DNA from: Rhodococcus sp. 14-2470-1b
GTDB taxonomy: Bacteria > Actinomycetota > Actinomycetes > Mycobacteriales > Mycobacteriaceae
Direction: 5' to 3'
NCBI RefSeq assembly: GCF_002259415.1
Contig: NZ_NPFY01000020.1
Span: 1-48,118, forward strand
Length of the DNA: 48,118 nucleotides
Shown here: piece by piece, positions 1 to 7,215 of the stretch
Position numbering within the stretch: the first letter of the stretch is position 1
Layout: each line of letters opens with the position of its first letter
The notes under the pieces: model-generated
What the model was told of the DNA's origin: nothing
Databases searched by the model: none
Seen by the model: only the letters and a program-made list of their open reading frames with translations
Made by a program: the position numbers and the translations under genes

Positions 1-189
1 GCCGTCGGCGTCGGCGAGGCGGATGTCGGCGATCTCGCACACCGCCTCCACCGTCCTGGCGCGGGCGATGTTCTCCCGCACCCGGCACACCGCGGCATAG
101 CCTGCCAATCCTGCCACGCACGCAGTACTCGACCCCGCCGTACCGACCCCGGTACCGTCGTACCCCGCCGAAACCCCCGTATCGAACAT
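1..189 (-). CDS. N-terminal fragment of a probable DUF222/HNH (13E12-type) protein, cut by window edge
   Basis: An open leftward frame begins with ATG at 189 and runs off the left edge after 63 codons. The start is Gly/Ser/Thr-rich. It is followed by a helical stretch with alternating Arg, Ala and Glu (around residues 38-60, containing ENIARARTVEAV), which resembles the beginning of the DUF222 domain found in front of HNH nuclease domains in rhodococcal and mycobacterial 13E12-repeat proteins. No catalytic HNH part lies in the window, so the assignment rests on N-terminal composition alone. The DNA before the start is AT-richer (TTCGAA and ATATAT near 193-205). Medium to low certainty. Confidence 0.45.
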   Translation of the reverse strand, partial: MFDTGVSAGYDGTGVGTAGSSTACVAGLAGYAAVCRVRENIARARTVEAVCEIADIRLADADG

Positions 190-304
190 ACTTTCGAATA
201 TATCGAGAGGGTCCGACACGAACTGCAGAAAGCCGATGCGACCAGGGGCTCCCCTCGAAAAGCATTGGAAACACACCGCACCACGGGTGTAGCGTCCGGC
301 GACT

Positions 305-1081
305 ATGGCAGTGAACGACGAGTCCACCGATGATCCGAAGGACGGGTGGTTTCCGGAGAGCGTGGCCGCGCGATACGACGATCCGGGAGGCGAGAACGAT
401 TCCGCGGCAGTCGATCCGGCAGTGGAGCTGCTGGCGCAGCTGGCGGATGGTCCGGTCCTGGAGTTCGCCGTCGGGACCGGACGGGTTGCTGCGCCGCTGG
501 CGTTGCGCGGGCTACGGGTGAGCGGCATCGAGCTGAGCGGTGCCATGGCGTCGAGAATCGCAACCAAACCCGGTGGCGAGTCGGTCGAGGTGCACATCGG
601 CGACATGACCTCGACACGGGTCGACGGTGAGTTCGCCCTGGTTTGTCTGGTGTTCAACACGATCGGCAATGTGACAACTCAGGACGGGCAGGTGGCCGTG
701 TTCGAGAACGCCGCATCCCACCTACGTCCGGGTGGACGGTTCCTCGTCGAAGTCGGGGTGCCGGACCTGCGCCGACTACCGCCCGGTCAAGACACGGTCC
801 CGTTCGCGGTGAACGATGCGGTCGACGGCGGTGGGTATGTCGGGTTCGATCGGTACGACGTCGTCACGCAACAGTTCACCTCGACTCATGTGACGGTGTC
901 CGGTGACGGCTCAGGGTCTTTCCGCCGCGTTCCCTTTCGCTACGTCTGGCCCGCCGAGCTCGACCTCATGGCCCGGATAGCCGGGATGAGGCTCGAGAGT
1001 CGGTGGGCCGATTGGGATCGATCGGATTTCACTTCGGACAGCGTCAAGCACGTGTCGGTCTGGCGGAAACCTACCCGTTGA
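305..1081 (+). CDS. class I SAM-dependent methyltransferase
   Basis: A 258-residue Rossmann-fold methyltransferase. Motif I is at residues 50-60 (PVLEFAVGTGR), followed by the acidic end of strand 2 (GIELSGAM, 74-81). A further motif around residue 115 (VCLVFNTIGN) matches the substrate-side loop of the Methyltransf_25/11 group, and LRPGGRFLVEVG is the usual strand-5 region. The substrate cannot be told from the sequence. A TAGCGT hexamer at 290-295 lies close before the ATG at 305, so the mRNA may have almost no leader. The 3' end overlaps the 3' end of the convergent pepN by 11 bases. Confidence 0.85.
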   Translation: MAVNDESTDDPKDGWFPESVAARYDDPGGENDSAAVDPAVELLAQLADGPVLEFAVGTGRVAAPLALRGLRVSGIELSGAMASRIATKPGGESVEVHIGDMTSTRVDGEFALVCLVFNTIGNVTTQDGQVAVFENAASHLRPGGRFLVEVGVPDLRRLPPGQDTVPFAVNDAVDGGGYVGFDRYDVVTQQFTSTHVTVSGDGSGSFRRVPFRYVWPAELDLMARIAGMRLESRWADWDRSDFTSDSVKHVSVWRKPTR

Positions 1082-3521
1082 ACGCCCGACGCACGCGAAT
1101 ACTCCGGGCCAAGTGATCACGCTGTTCGATGACGAGCCTGCGCAACGCCGCCGGTGCCCACTCGTGGCCCGCGAGCCACGCGTCGGCGGCGTCGGTCGAC
1201 TCCTGCTGCGGGAACAGACCGACGACGAGCCGTCGGGCGATCTCGATGCTGCGGGTCGACCACAGGTCGGCTATGACGTCGAAGTAGCGATCGTCGAACG
1301 CGGACAACAGCTCACGGCCGCCGGCACGAAAACCGGCAAGTGTGGCGTCGACGGCGTCGTTGGACAGTTCGTCGGAGTCGATCACGTCGGCCCAGGCCCG
1401 TGCCTTGGCGTCGGGCGTCGGCTGCGCGGCGACGGCGGCACGGTAGGAATTTCGGCCGGAGGACGTCGTGTCCGTGTCCAGCTCGGCATCGAGGCGCGCC
1501 ACGGTGGTACGGCCGAGGGCGCTGAGCGAACGCAGCAACAGCCATCGCTGCTCGGAATCGAGATCGATTCCCTCGATCGGCAGGGTGCCGTCGACGACGC
1601 GCTCGATCTGCCCGGCCCGAACGTCCGACCGCTGCGACGCCGACGCCACCGCTCGGAACCAGACGATCTGTGCGTCACTGCCCGGGTCCGCGGTTTCGAG
1701 CCTGCTCCAGCATGTTGCGAGCCAGTCCGCCGCGGCAGAGCCGGATTCGGGCAGATAGTGATCGACTGCGTACTGACTGTTCGCCGCCACCGCGCCCGCG
1801 ATGCCTACCTTCGGCTCCGATCCCGCGAATCTCGATGCGATGTCGAGGTAGATCTCGGGGTCCAGCTCGGCGTCACGCGTCGCATTCCACAGAGCCGACC
1901 ACACCAACCCACGCGCCAGGGGATCGACCAGGCGCCCGAGCGATGTTCTGATCGTCTCCAACGAGCGGTCGTCGAATCGGATCTTCGCGTAGGTGAGATC
2001 GTCGTCGTTCAGCAAAGTCAGCGCAGCGCTGGGTAGATCGACCGGTGTAATTGTTTCGGTGATGTCGATCTCGCGACGGCCGGTCCGCACGAGGTGTCCG
2101 TCGGAGTCCTCGTCGTACAGTCCTATCGCGAGGCGGTGCGGACGTGGATCGGTCTGTTCGACGGCGGATCCGGTGTAGGACAGCGTCGACACGCCGGTCG
2201 TCCGGAGCCAGGCTGACGCCCAGTCGTCGAGATTTCGTCCCGACGCCGCCGATGCATGCGTCAGAAGGTCTGCGAGAGTGGTGTTTCCGTAGGCGAATTC
2301 TGCGAAGTATCGTCGCGAGGCCTCGAAGAACGCGTCCTCGCCGACGTATGCGGCGAGTTGTTTCAGGACGCTGGCGCCCTTGGCGTACGTGATGCCGTCG
2401 AAGTTGAGCTTCGCTGCTTCGAGGTCCGGAATATCGGCGACGATGGGGTGCGTCGTCGGCAGCTGGTCCTGAAGGTAGGCCCAGGCCTTCCGACGGTTGG
2501 CGAAGCTGACCCAGGCGTCGGAGAATCGCGTCGCGCGAGCCGAGGTGAAGGCGCCCATGAAGTCGGCGAACGATTCCTTCAACCACAGATCGTCCCACCA
2601 CTCCATGGTCACCAGGTCGCCGAACCACATGTGTGCCATCTCGTGCAGGATCGTGTTGGCGCGCTGCTCGTACTGCGCTTCGGTTGCTGCAGAACGGAAC
2701 ACATAGGATTCGGTGAAGGTGACGAGGCCCGGATTCTCCATCGCGCCCAGGTTGTACTCCGGAACGAAGATCTGGTCGTACTTGCCGAACGGATACGGTA
2801 AGTCGAACGCATCGTGATAGAAGTCGAGGCCCTGCTTCGTGATCTCGAAGATGTCGTCCGGGTCGAAGTGTTCGGCGAGGGACGCGCGGCACAGTGCAGC
2901 CAACGGTACGGTGAGTTCTCCGCGCTGCCAGGAAGAGTCGACTCGGTGATACGGTCCGGCGGCGACGGCTGTGATGTACGTGGAGATCGGCAACGTGGGC
3001 TCGAACGTGACGGTGGCACCGGACCTGGTCCCGGTGCGGTTCGACAGCACTTCCCAGTTCTCGGGTGCCTGTACCTCGAACACGAAGGGCGCCTTGATGT
3101 CCGGTTGCTCGAAGTTCGCGAAGACTCGCCTGGCATCGGCGGGCTCGTACTGCGTGTAGAGGTAGACCTCGTCGTCGGCCGGGTCCACGAATCGGTGTAA
3201 ACCCTCGCCGGAACGGCTGTATCGACCCACTGCGTCGACGACGACTACATGGTGGCCACCGAGGCCGATGAGTCCGATGCGCGAACCGTCGTAGTCGACG
3301 GGTGCAGGTGTGCCGTCGACGGTCACGGAACGGACTTCGGGACCGATGAAGTCCAGCCACGTCGCTTCGGTAGTGGCATCGAACTCGAGGGTCGTGCGGG
3401 TGCCGAAGGTGTCCGCGCCGGATTCGGGTGCTCCTCGCAGATCCAGTTCGACCCGATACGACACGCCGGTGATGTGGCGTGCGCGGCGTCTGGTCTCGGT
3501 TCGGGTCAAGTTCGCGGTCAT
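1071..3521 (-). CDS. pepN: aminopeptidase N (M1 family zinc metallopeptidase)
   Basis: An 816-residue cytosolic M1 aminopeptidase that removes N-terminal amino acids from peptides. The exopeptidase motif GAMEN is at residues 259-263. The zinc site HEMAH is at 293-297, with the third ligand Glu316 in KESFAD. The long helical ERAP1-like C-terminal domain fills residues 470-816. There is no signal peptide. The protein is slightly shorter than the roughly 860 residues I recall for the mycobacterial enzyme. The start is the ATG at 3521. The gene is divergent from the HTH/Clp-N pair and its upstream region contains the twin palindromes at 3550-3592, so the two directions may share control. Confidence 0.95.
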   Translation of the reverse strand: MTANLTRTETRRRARHITGVSYRVELDLRGAPESGADTFGTRTTLEFDATTEATWLDFIGPEVRSVTVDGTPAPVDYDGSRIGLIGLGGHHVVVVDAVGRYSRSGEGLHRFVDPADDEVYLYTQYEPADARRVFANFEQPDIKAPFVFEVQAPENWEVLSNRTGTRSGATVTFEPTLPISTYITAVAAGPYHRVDSSWQRGELTVPLAALCRASLAEHFDPDDIFEITKQGLDFYHDAFDLPYPFGKYDQIFVPEYNLGAMENPGLVTFTESYVFRSAATEAQYEQRANTILHEMAHMWFGDLVTMEWWDDLWLKESFADFMGAFTSARATRFSDAWVSFANRRKAWAYLQDQLPTTHPIVADIPDLEAAKLNFDGITYAKGASVLKQLAAYVGEDAFFEASRRYFAEFAYGNTTLADLLTHASAASGRNLDDWASAWLRTTGVSTLSYTGSAVEQTDPRPHRLAIGLYDEDSDGHLVRTGRREIDITETITPVDLPSAALTLLNDDDLTYAKIRFDDRSLETIRTSLGRLVDPLARGLVWSALWNATRDAELDPEIYLDIASRFAGSEPKVGIAGAVAANSQYAVDHYLPESGSAAADWLATCWSRLETADPGSDAQIVWFRAVASASQRSDVRAGQIERVVDGTLPIEGIDLDSEQRWLLLRSLSALGRTTVARLDAELDTDTTSSGRNSYRAAVAAQPTPDAKARAWADVIDSDELSNDAVDATLAGFRAGGRELLSAFDDRYFDVIADLWSTRSIEIARRLVVGLFPQQESTDAADAWLAGHEWAPAALRRLVIEQRDHLARSIRVRRAFNG

Positions 3522-3549
3522 GTTTCCACCCTAGGGGAGCGCCATCGTC

Positions 3550-3592
3550 GTCAACCAGGGTTGACATTAGATGTTTGTCAACTAAAGTTGAC
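3550..3592. promoter_or_regulatory. twin palindromic operators between pepN and the HTH/Clp-N pair
   Basis: Two 16-bp inverted repeats of the same design are seen: GTCAACC-AG-GGTTGAC (3550-3565) and GTCAACT-AA-AGTTGAC (3577-3592), with centres 27 bp apart. Both have 7-bp perfect arms, a 2-bp centre and the shared core GTCAAC/GTTGAC. They overlap the -35 and -10 elements of the rightward promoter and end 3 bp before the ATG of the HTH gene. This layout fits dimer sites of a repressor, most simply the adjacent HTH protein acting on its own promoter. Binding is inferred. Confidence 0.7.
3561..3588 (+). promoter_or_regulatory. promoter of the HTH/Clp-N pair, probably leaderless
   Basis: A consensus -35 TTGACA (3561-3566), a 16-bp spacer and a -10-like TAAAGT (3583-3588) are followed 8 bases later by the ATG at 3596. 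Transcription would start on or next to the A of the start codon. The -35 lies in the right arm of the first palindrome and the -10 covers the centre of the second. Confidence 0.6.
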
Positions 3593-3595
3593 GAC

Positions 3596-3805
3596 ATGAC
3601 GGAAGCAACAACCTTGGCGGCTGCGGCGGGTAGCCCCGATCCGAAGGAAGGGCTTCGGGCGGTGCTGGCCCTACGGCGACTACTCGAACGGCTCGAAGCA
3701 ATTCAGGTCACGAACGCACGCAGACAAGGCTGGTCGTGGCAGGCGATCGCCGACTCGCTCGAAGTGAGCAAACAAGCAGTGCACAAGAAGCACAACAACA
3801 TCTGA
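3596..3805 (+). CDS. small helix-turn-helix protein, probable autoregulator of the Clp-N gene
   Basis: A 69-residue protein. An N-terminal linker is followed by a helix rich in Leu and Arg (residues 18-40) and a helix-turn-helix near the C-terminus (GWSWQAIADSLEVSKQAVHK, residues 45-64), in which VSKQAVHK is the likely recognition helix. No effector domain is present. The ATG at 3596 is chosen because it directly follows the promoter and because the residues before it in frame look non-coding. It is 25 bp upstream of the Clp-N-domain gene, and this pairing recurs in actinobacteria to my knowledge. A role as repressor binding the palindromes over its own promoter is inferred. It might instead act only as a partner of the Clp-N protein. 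Confidence 0.8.
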   Translation: MTEATTLAAAAGSPDPKEGLRAVLALRRLLERLEAIQVTNARRQGWSWQAIADSLEVSKQAVHKKHNNI

Positions 3806-3830
3806 CGCACGATACGTAGGGAGAACGGCG

Positions 3831-4361
3831 ATGTTCGAGAAATTCACCGACGAGGCGAGGATGGCAGTCCTCGCTGCGCAGACGGAGGCGCGTGAGCTGC
3901 ACGCGACGCGGATCGAACCCGTGCACGTGTTCCTGGGCGTGCTCTCCTCGGCCGACAACGATCTCGCAGCTGTCCTCGAAGACGAGGGATACACCCGCGA
4001 TTCGGTGCGGTCGTCGTTACCCGTCGGCGGTGCCCTCGGTGCGAGCGATGCAGAAGCGCTCGGTTCGATCGGTATCGATCTGGATGCAGTGCGGGCAAGC
4101 CTGGCAGCGTCGTTCGGCGCAGGTGCTCTCGATCGACCGCGGAGTGAGAAACGAGGATGGCTCGGGCGACGGACGGGGCACCTGGCGTTCACGTCGGCTT
4201 CGAAGAAGGCGCTGAAACTGTCCCTGAAGGAGGCGCTTGCCGCCAAGGACTCCGAAATTCGCTGCACACACGTGCTACTCGGGCTGATCAGAGCCGGAGA
4301 CCTCGAGCGGAACGGAATTCTCGGCGACCCGGACGGATTGCGCGCTCGCCTTGCCTCGTGA
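3831..4361 (+). CDS. Clp N-terminal-domain protein without ATPase domains
   Basis: A 176-residue protein made only of the two Clp-N repeats that form the substrate- and adaptor-binding head of ClpC/ClpA. Repeat 1 is residues 1-62 (FTDEARMAVLAAQTEA, then PVHVFLGVL). Repeat 2 is about 116-175 (LAFTSASKKALKLSLKEA, then CTHVLLGLI). They are joined by a longer linker (63-115) than in ClpC. Walker motifs and the ClpP-binding loop are absent, so it cannot unfold substrates by itself. A GGGAGA ribosome site lies before the ATG. Together with the HTH gene it forms a two-gene operon. Possible roles are adaptor, competitor for ClpC partners, or sponge for ClpC-targeting compounds, as described for mycobacterial ClpC2. 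The last is inference by analogy. Confidence 0.88.
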   Translation: MFEKFTDEARMAVLAAQTEARELHATRIEPVHVFLGVLSSADNDLAAVLEDEGYTRDSVRSSLPVGGALGASDAEALGSIGIDLDAVRASLAASFGAGALDRPRSEKRGWLGRRTGHLAFTSASKKALKLSLKEALAAKDSEIRCTHVLLGLIRAGDLERNGILGDPDGLRARLAS

Positions 4362-4410
4362 CCGGATTCAAGTACTGAGGCGTGAGTGTGTGCTCGCATA
4401 GGGTGTGGGC

Positions 4411-4791
4411 ATGACATTCCTGGTACGGCTCGTCATCAATGCAATTGCGATCTGGCTCGCGGCGCAGTGGGTCGACGGCATCGATCTCGCCAGCTCCGGG
4501 CGCGGCACCGGATGGGACCTGGTGGTCCTCGCAGGCATCGCCGCGGTGTTCACGATCGTGAACGCATTCATCAAGCCAGTGGTCAAGCTGCTGTCGCTAC
4601 CGCTACTGATTCTCACGCTCGGGTTGTTCACCCTGGTAATCAATGCCCTCATGCTGATGCTCAGCGCGTGGATCTCCACCGCCACCGATTACGGTCTGCT
4701 CATCAGCGGATTCGGCGCAGCGTTCTGGGGTGCGTTGATCATCTCGATCGTCAACTTCTTGCTCGGGGCGTTCGTTCCCGAGAAGCGTTGA
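4411..4791 (+). CDS. small four-helix membrane protein, phage_holin_4_2 (PF04020)-like
   Basis: A 126-residue very hydrophobic protein with four predicted membrane helices: about residues 1-20, 35-60 (VVLAGIAAVFTIVNAFI), 64-90 and 100-122. The pattern matches the PF04020 family, whose name comes from holin similarity although most members are chromosomal and of unknown function. The ATG at 4411 is preceded by TAGGGT (4399-4404) at exactly the distance expected for a leaderless mRNA. A GTG two codons earlier is also in frame. No phage genes are nearby, so lysis is unlikely. Confidence 0.8.
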   Translation: MTFLVRLVINAIAIWLAAQWVDGIDLASSGRGTGWDLVVLAGIAAVFTIVNAFIKPVVKLLSLPLLILTLGLFTLVINALMLMLSAWISTATDYGLLISGFGAAFWGALIISIVNFLLGAFVPEKR

Positions 4792-4825
4792 GCCTCGCAA
4801 GACCAGGAGACAACAGGCCGGCAGG

Positions 4826-5695
4826 TTAGGAGACGGCGAGTGCGATGCCGGTCGTGAGTCCCCACACCAGCATCGCGAGCCCGGAGTCACGCAGCGCGGG
4901 GATCAGAGCGAGGCCCGTTTCTCCGGACCGGACCGGTTTGTTCGCCCGGGCAGCGAGTGGCAGTGCGATCAGGGCGATCAGAGCCCACGGAGTGCGCGCG
5001 ACGAGCGCTACGGTGACCGCGAACGGTACGACCACCAACCCCAGGTGCAGTAGGCGAGTCCGGGTGTCTCCCAACCGGACCGCGAGCGTGTTCTTGCCGG
5101 AATCCGGGTCGGTGTCGATGTCGCGCAAGTTGTTGGCCACCAGAACTGCGCTCGAGAACGAGCCGACGGCCACAGCCGAGACAACACCGGCCCAATCGAT
5201 TCGGCCGGCCTGAACGAACTCAGTTCCCAACACCGCCACCAGACCGAAGAACACGAACACCGCGATCTCGCCGAACCCGCTGTAGCCGTAGGGTTTGCTG
5301 CCGCCGGTGTAGAACCACGCGCCGGCGATGCAGACGACGCCGATGACCACCAGCCACCACGCGGACGTCACCGCGAGGACGAGCCCGGCGACGGCGCCGA
5401 CGGCGAAGCATCCGATGGCAGCGGACTTCACGGCCCTCGGCGACGCGACACCCGATCCCACGAGACGCAACGGACCGACGCGCTCGTCGTCGGTCCCACG
5501 GATGCCGTCGGAGTAGTCGTTGGCGAAGTTGACGCCGATGATCAACGCGAGAGACACGACGAGCGCCAGCACTGCTTTCCACCACACGACCCCGTCGATC
5601 GATGCCGCCGCACCCGTTCCCACGAGAACCGGTGCGATGGCGTTCGGGAGGGTCCGCGGGCGTGCGCCCTCGATCCATTGTGCTGTGGTGGCCAT
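4826..5695 (-). CDS. menA: 1,4-dihydroxy-2-naphthoate polyprenyltransferase
   Basis: A 289-residue integral membrane UbiA-family prenyltransferase that attaches the polyprenyl chain to DHNA, giving demethylmenaquinone. The first Asp-rich motif is [15 protein letters not shown] and the second is [18 protein letters not shown]; both bind Mg-diphosphate. IAPVLVGTG near the N-terminus is typical of MenA, and eight to nine membrane helices are visible. The start at 5695 is chosen because AAGGA lies 7-8 bases before the ATG and the known MenA N-terminus ([13 protein letters not shown]) follows at once. The frame stays open far upstream but has no matching protein character there. The other men genes lie further right. 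Confidence 0.96.
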   Translation of the reverse strand: MATTAQWIEGARPRTLPNAIAPVLVGTGAAASIDGVVWWKAVLALVVSLALIIGVNFANDYSDGIRGTDDERVGPLRLVGSGVASPRAVKSAAIGCFAVGAVAGLVLAVTSAWWLVVIGVVCIAGAWFYTGGSKPYGYSGFGEIAVFVFFGLVAVLGTEFVQAGRIDWAGVVSAVAVGSFSSAVLVANNLRDIDTDPDSGKNTLAVRLGDTRTRLLHLGLVVVPFAVTVALVARTPWALIALIALPLAARANKPVRSGETGLALIPALRDSGLAMLVWGLTTGIALAVS

Positions 5696-5753
5696 GGCTT
5701 GATCCTTGCCTATCGACTCCATGCGCGTGTCGGTGAGGTACCGAGCACGCCGA

Positions 5754-7073
5754 TCACGGGAACGGCAGGCGCGGAATCGGGGGTAGCTGGATCTGAGGCA
5801 GTTCGATACGCGGAAGCCCGAACGGGGCAGGCGGTGGCGGGGGAGGCGGCGGAGGAACCACGTAACCGCCACCGTAATTACCGCCGCCGTAGCTACCACC
5901 GTCGTAGCTAGCACCGCCGTTACCCGAGTGCGGCGCAGGTGCTTCGGGGTCCGGTTGCGGCGCCGCGGTGGTCGTCGCTGTGACAGTCGGCGCGGCCGGT
6001 AGTGCGGACCTGTCGGCTGCGGATGCCGGCTCGTCGGACGCGGTCACCTTCGTCGTCGACGCGGTGTCGGCGATGGTGGTCACCGGGGTACCCGCGACAG
6101 TGCGGTCGGTGCCGTCGTCGGGCCACACCATCCAGGACAGAAAGCCGATGGCGACGATCGACGGCAAGCCGAACCTGAGCAGCGGCGTCAACAACGTGCG
6201 AGCACTGCGTTTCGCGACCGTCGGCGCGGGCGGTCTGGCACCGTCCACCCTCGTCGCGTACAGCGCAGCGCCCTCGGCGGCCATGAGCTCCGGGGCGTCG
6301 GGCACCACGACGGGAATGCGAAGGTACCGACTCAGGACGTCCCGGATGAGCGGAATGCGTGCGCCACCGCCGATGGCCACGACGACCTCGGGTGGGATCT
6401 CCGACATCTCGGCCAGATCACGCAGCGCGATGGCCGTGCGCTCCGCCGGCCGGATGATCTGGAGATCGAACATGCGCCGATCCATCAATCGGAACTGACC
6501 GTCGGACGTCTGCGTCGCCTCGTGAGTGGAGAGTGCTTCCTTGATCTCCCGGCTGAATTCCAGCAGGGAGGCCTCTTCCTCGTGGTTGCGAGGTTCCGCG
6601 AGGATGTCGAGCGTCAGCAAGTGTTCACGAACGGTCCAGTCGATGGACGAACCGCTGAGCTCGTTCGATCGGGTGGCCGCGTAGATCGTCCCGCTGTCGA
6701 TGTCCGCGATGGTCATTTCCAGGCCGGTTGCGCCCAGGTCGTACAACGCGACCGTGCGATAACGGAACTCCGGGTCGGCCCGCAGCTGCTCGATGGTGCC
6801 GGAGATCTCCGAGATGATGTGTACCTCGGAGACGTACTCCTCGACCAGCGCGGTCTTGAGGGCAGAACTGTAATCCGGGTCCGGAAAGGCGACACCGAGT
6901 GACGTCGGTGCATCCGGGCGGTCGACGATGGCGCGAATTGCGTGTGCGACGTCCTCGGCATCCGGGACGGACCGAGCCGACGGAAACGTCTCGACGGTGA
7001 ACGAATGCCCGTCCGACGTCCGGACCGCGCGGATGCCGCTTGCACCCATGGACATGCCGACTGACGAACCCAT
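5754..7073 (-). CDS. Hsp70-like actin-fold ATPase with one membrane helix and Gly/Pro-rich outer tail
   Basis: A protein of about 439 residues. The N-terminal two-thirds have Hsp70 ATPase-fold marks: a phosphate-1 region ([11 protein letters not shown], residues 7-17), phosphate-2 ([10 protein letters not shown], 111-120) and the adenosine motif ([15 protein letters not shown], 233-247) followed by AAEGAALYA. There is no peptide-binding domain. A single membrane helix (about 298-317, ending FLSWMVW) is followed by a Ser/Thr/Ala/Pro linker, repeats of GGGNYGGG type and a run of nine prolines, presumably outside the cell. The ATG at 7073 is preferred since the ATPase fold starts there; a GTG at 7124 is in frame. 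The client and role are unknown, with a cell-envelope function being a guess. Confidence 0.8.
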   Translation of the reverse strand: MGSSVGMSMGASGIRAVRTSDGHSFTVETFPSARSVPDAEDVAHAIRAIVDRPDAPTSLGVAFPDPDYSSALKTALVEEYVSEVHIISEISGTIEQLRADPEFRYRTVALYDLGATGLEMTIADIDSGTIYAATRSNELSGSSIDWTVREHLLTLDILAEPRNHEEEASLLEFSREIKEALSTHEATQTSDGQFRLMDRRMFDLQIIRPAERTAIALRDLAEMSEIPPEVVVAIGGGARIPLIRDVLSRYLRIPVVVPDAPELMAAEGAALYATRVDGARPPAPTVAKRSARTLLTPLLRFGLPSIVAIGFLSWMVWPDDGTDRTVAGTPVTTIADTASTTKVTASDEPASAADRSALPAAPTVTATTTAAPQPDPEAPAPHSGNGGASYDGGSYGGGNYGGGYVVPPPPPPPPPAPFGLPRIELPQIQLPPIPRLPFP

Positions 7074-7215
7074 CGTTGCTCGTGGCCTCCCGTCCAGTGA
7101 GCGTTCCGTTCCCCGACCCGTCACACCATACCGTCAATCGGTTTGTTTACCGACCGATAACCGACTCGAAGGTGAAAATACAGGTGAAGTCGCCCGGTGA
7201 CTACGATGGCCCGCA

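Noticed and set aside
1873..3597. A 574-codon leftward frame overlapping pepN in another frame
   Set aside because: Same-strand shadow of pepN, Arg/His-rich, without any recognised domain.
3596..4361. Toxin-antitoxin pair
   Set aside because: Small HTH gene plus partner gene looks similar in layout, but the second protein is a clear double Clp-N domain with no toxin fold.
4411..4791. Prophage holin
   Set aside because: The family name suggests it, but there are no endolysin, capsid, integrase or attachment-site signs nearby, and such proteins are common chromosomal genes.
7141..7165. Inverted TCGGT/ACCGA motifs between the Hsp70-like gene and the AfsR-like gene
   Set aside because: Five-base arms with variable spacing in a high-GC genome are too weak to call an operator.
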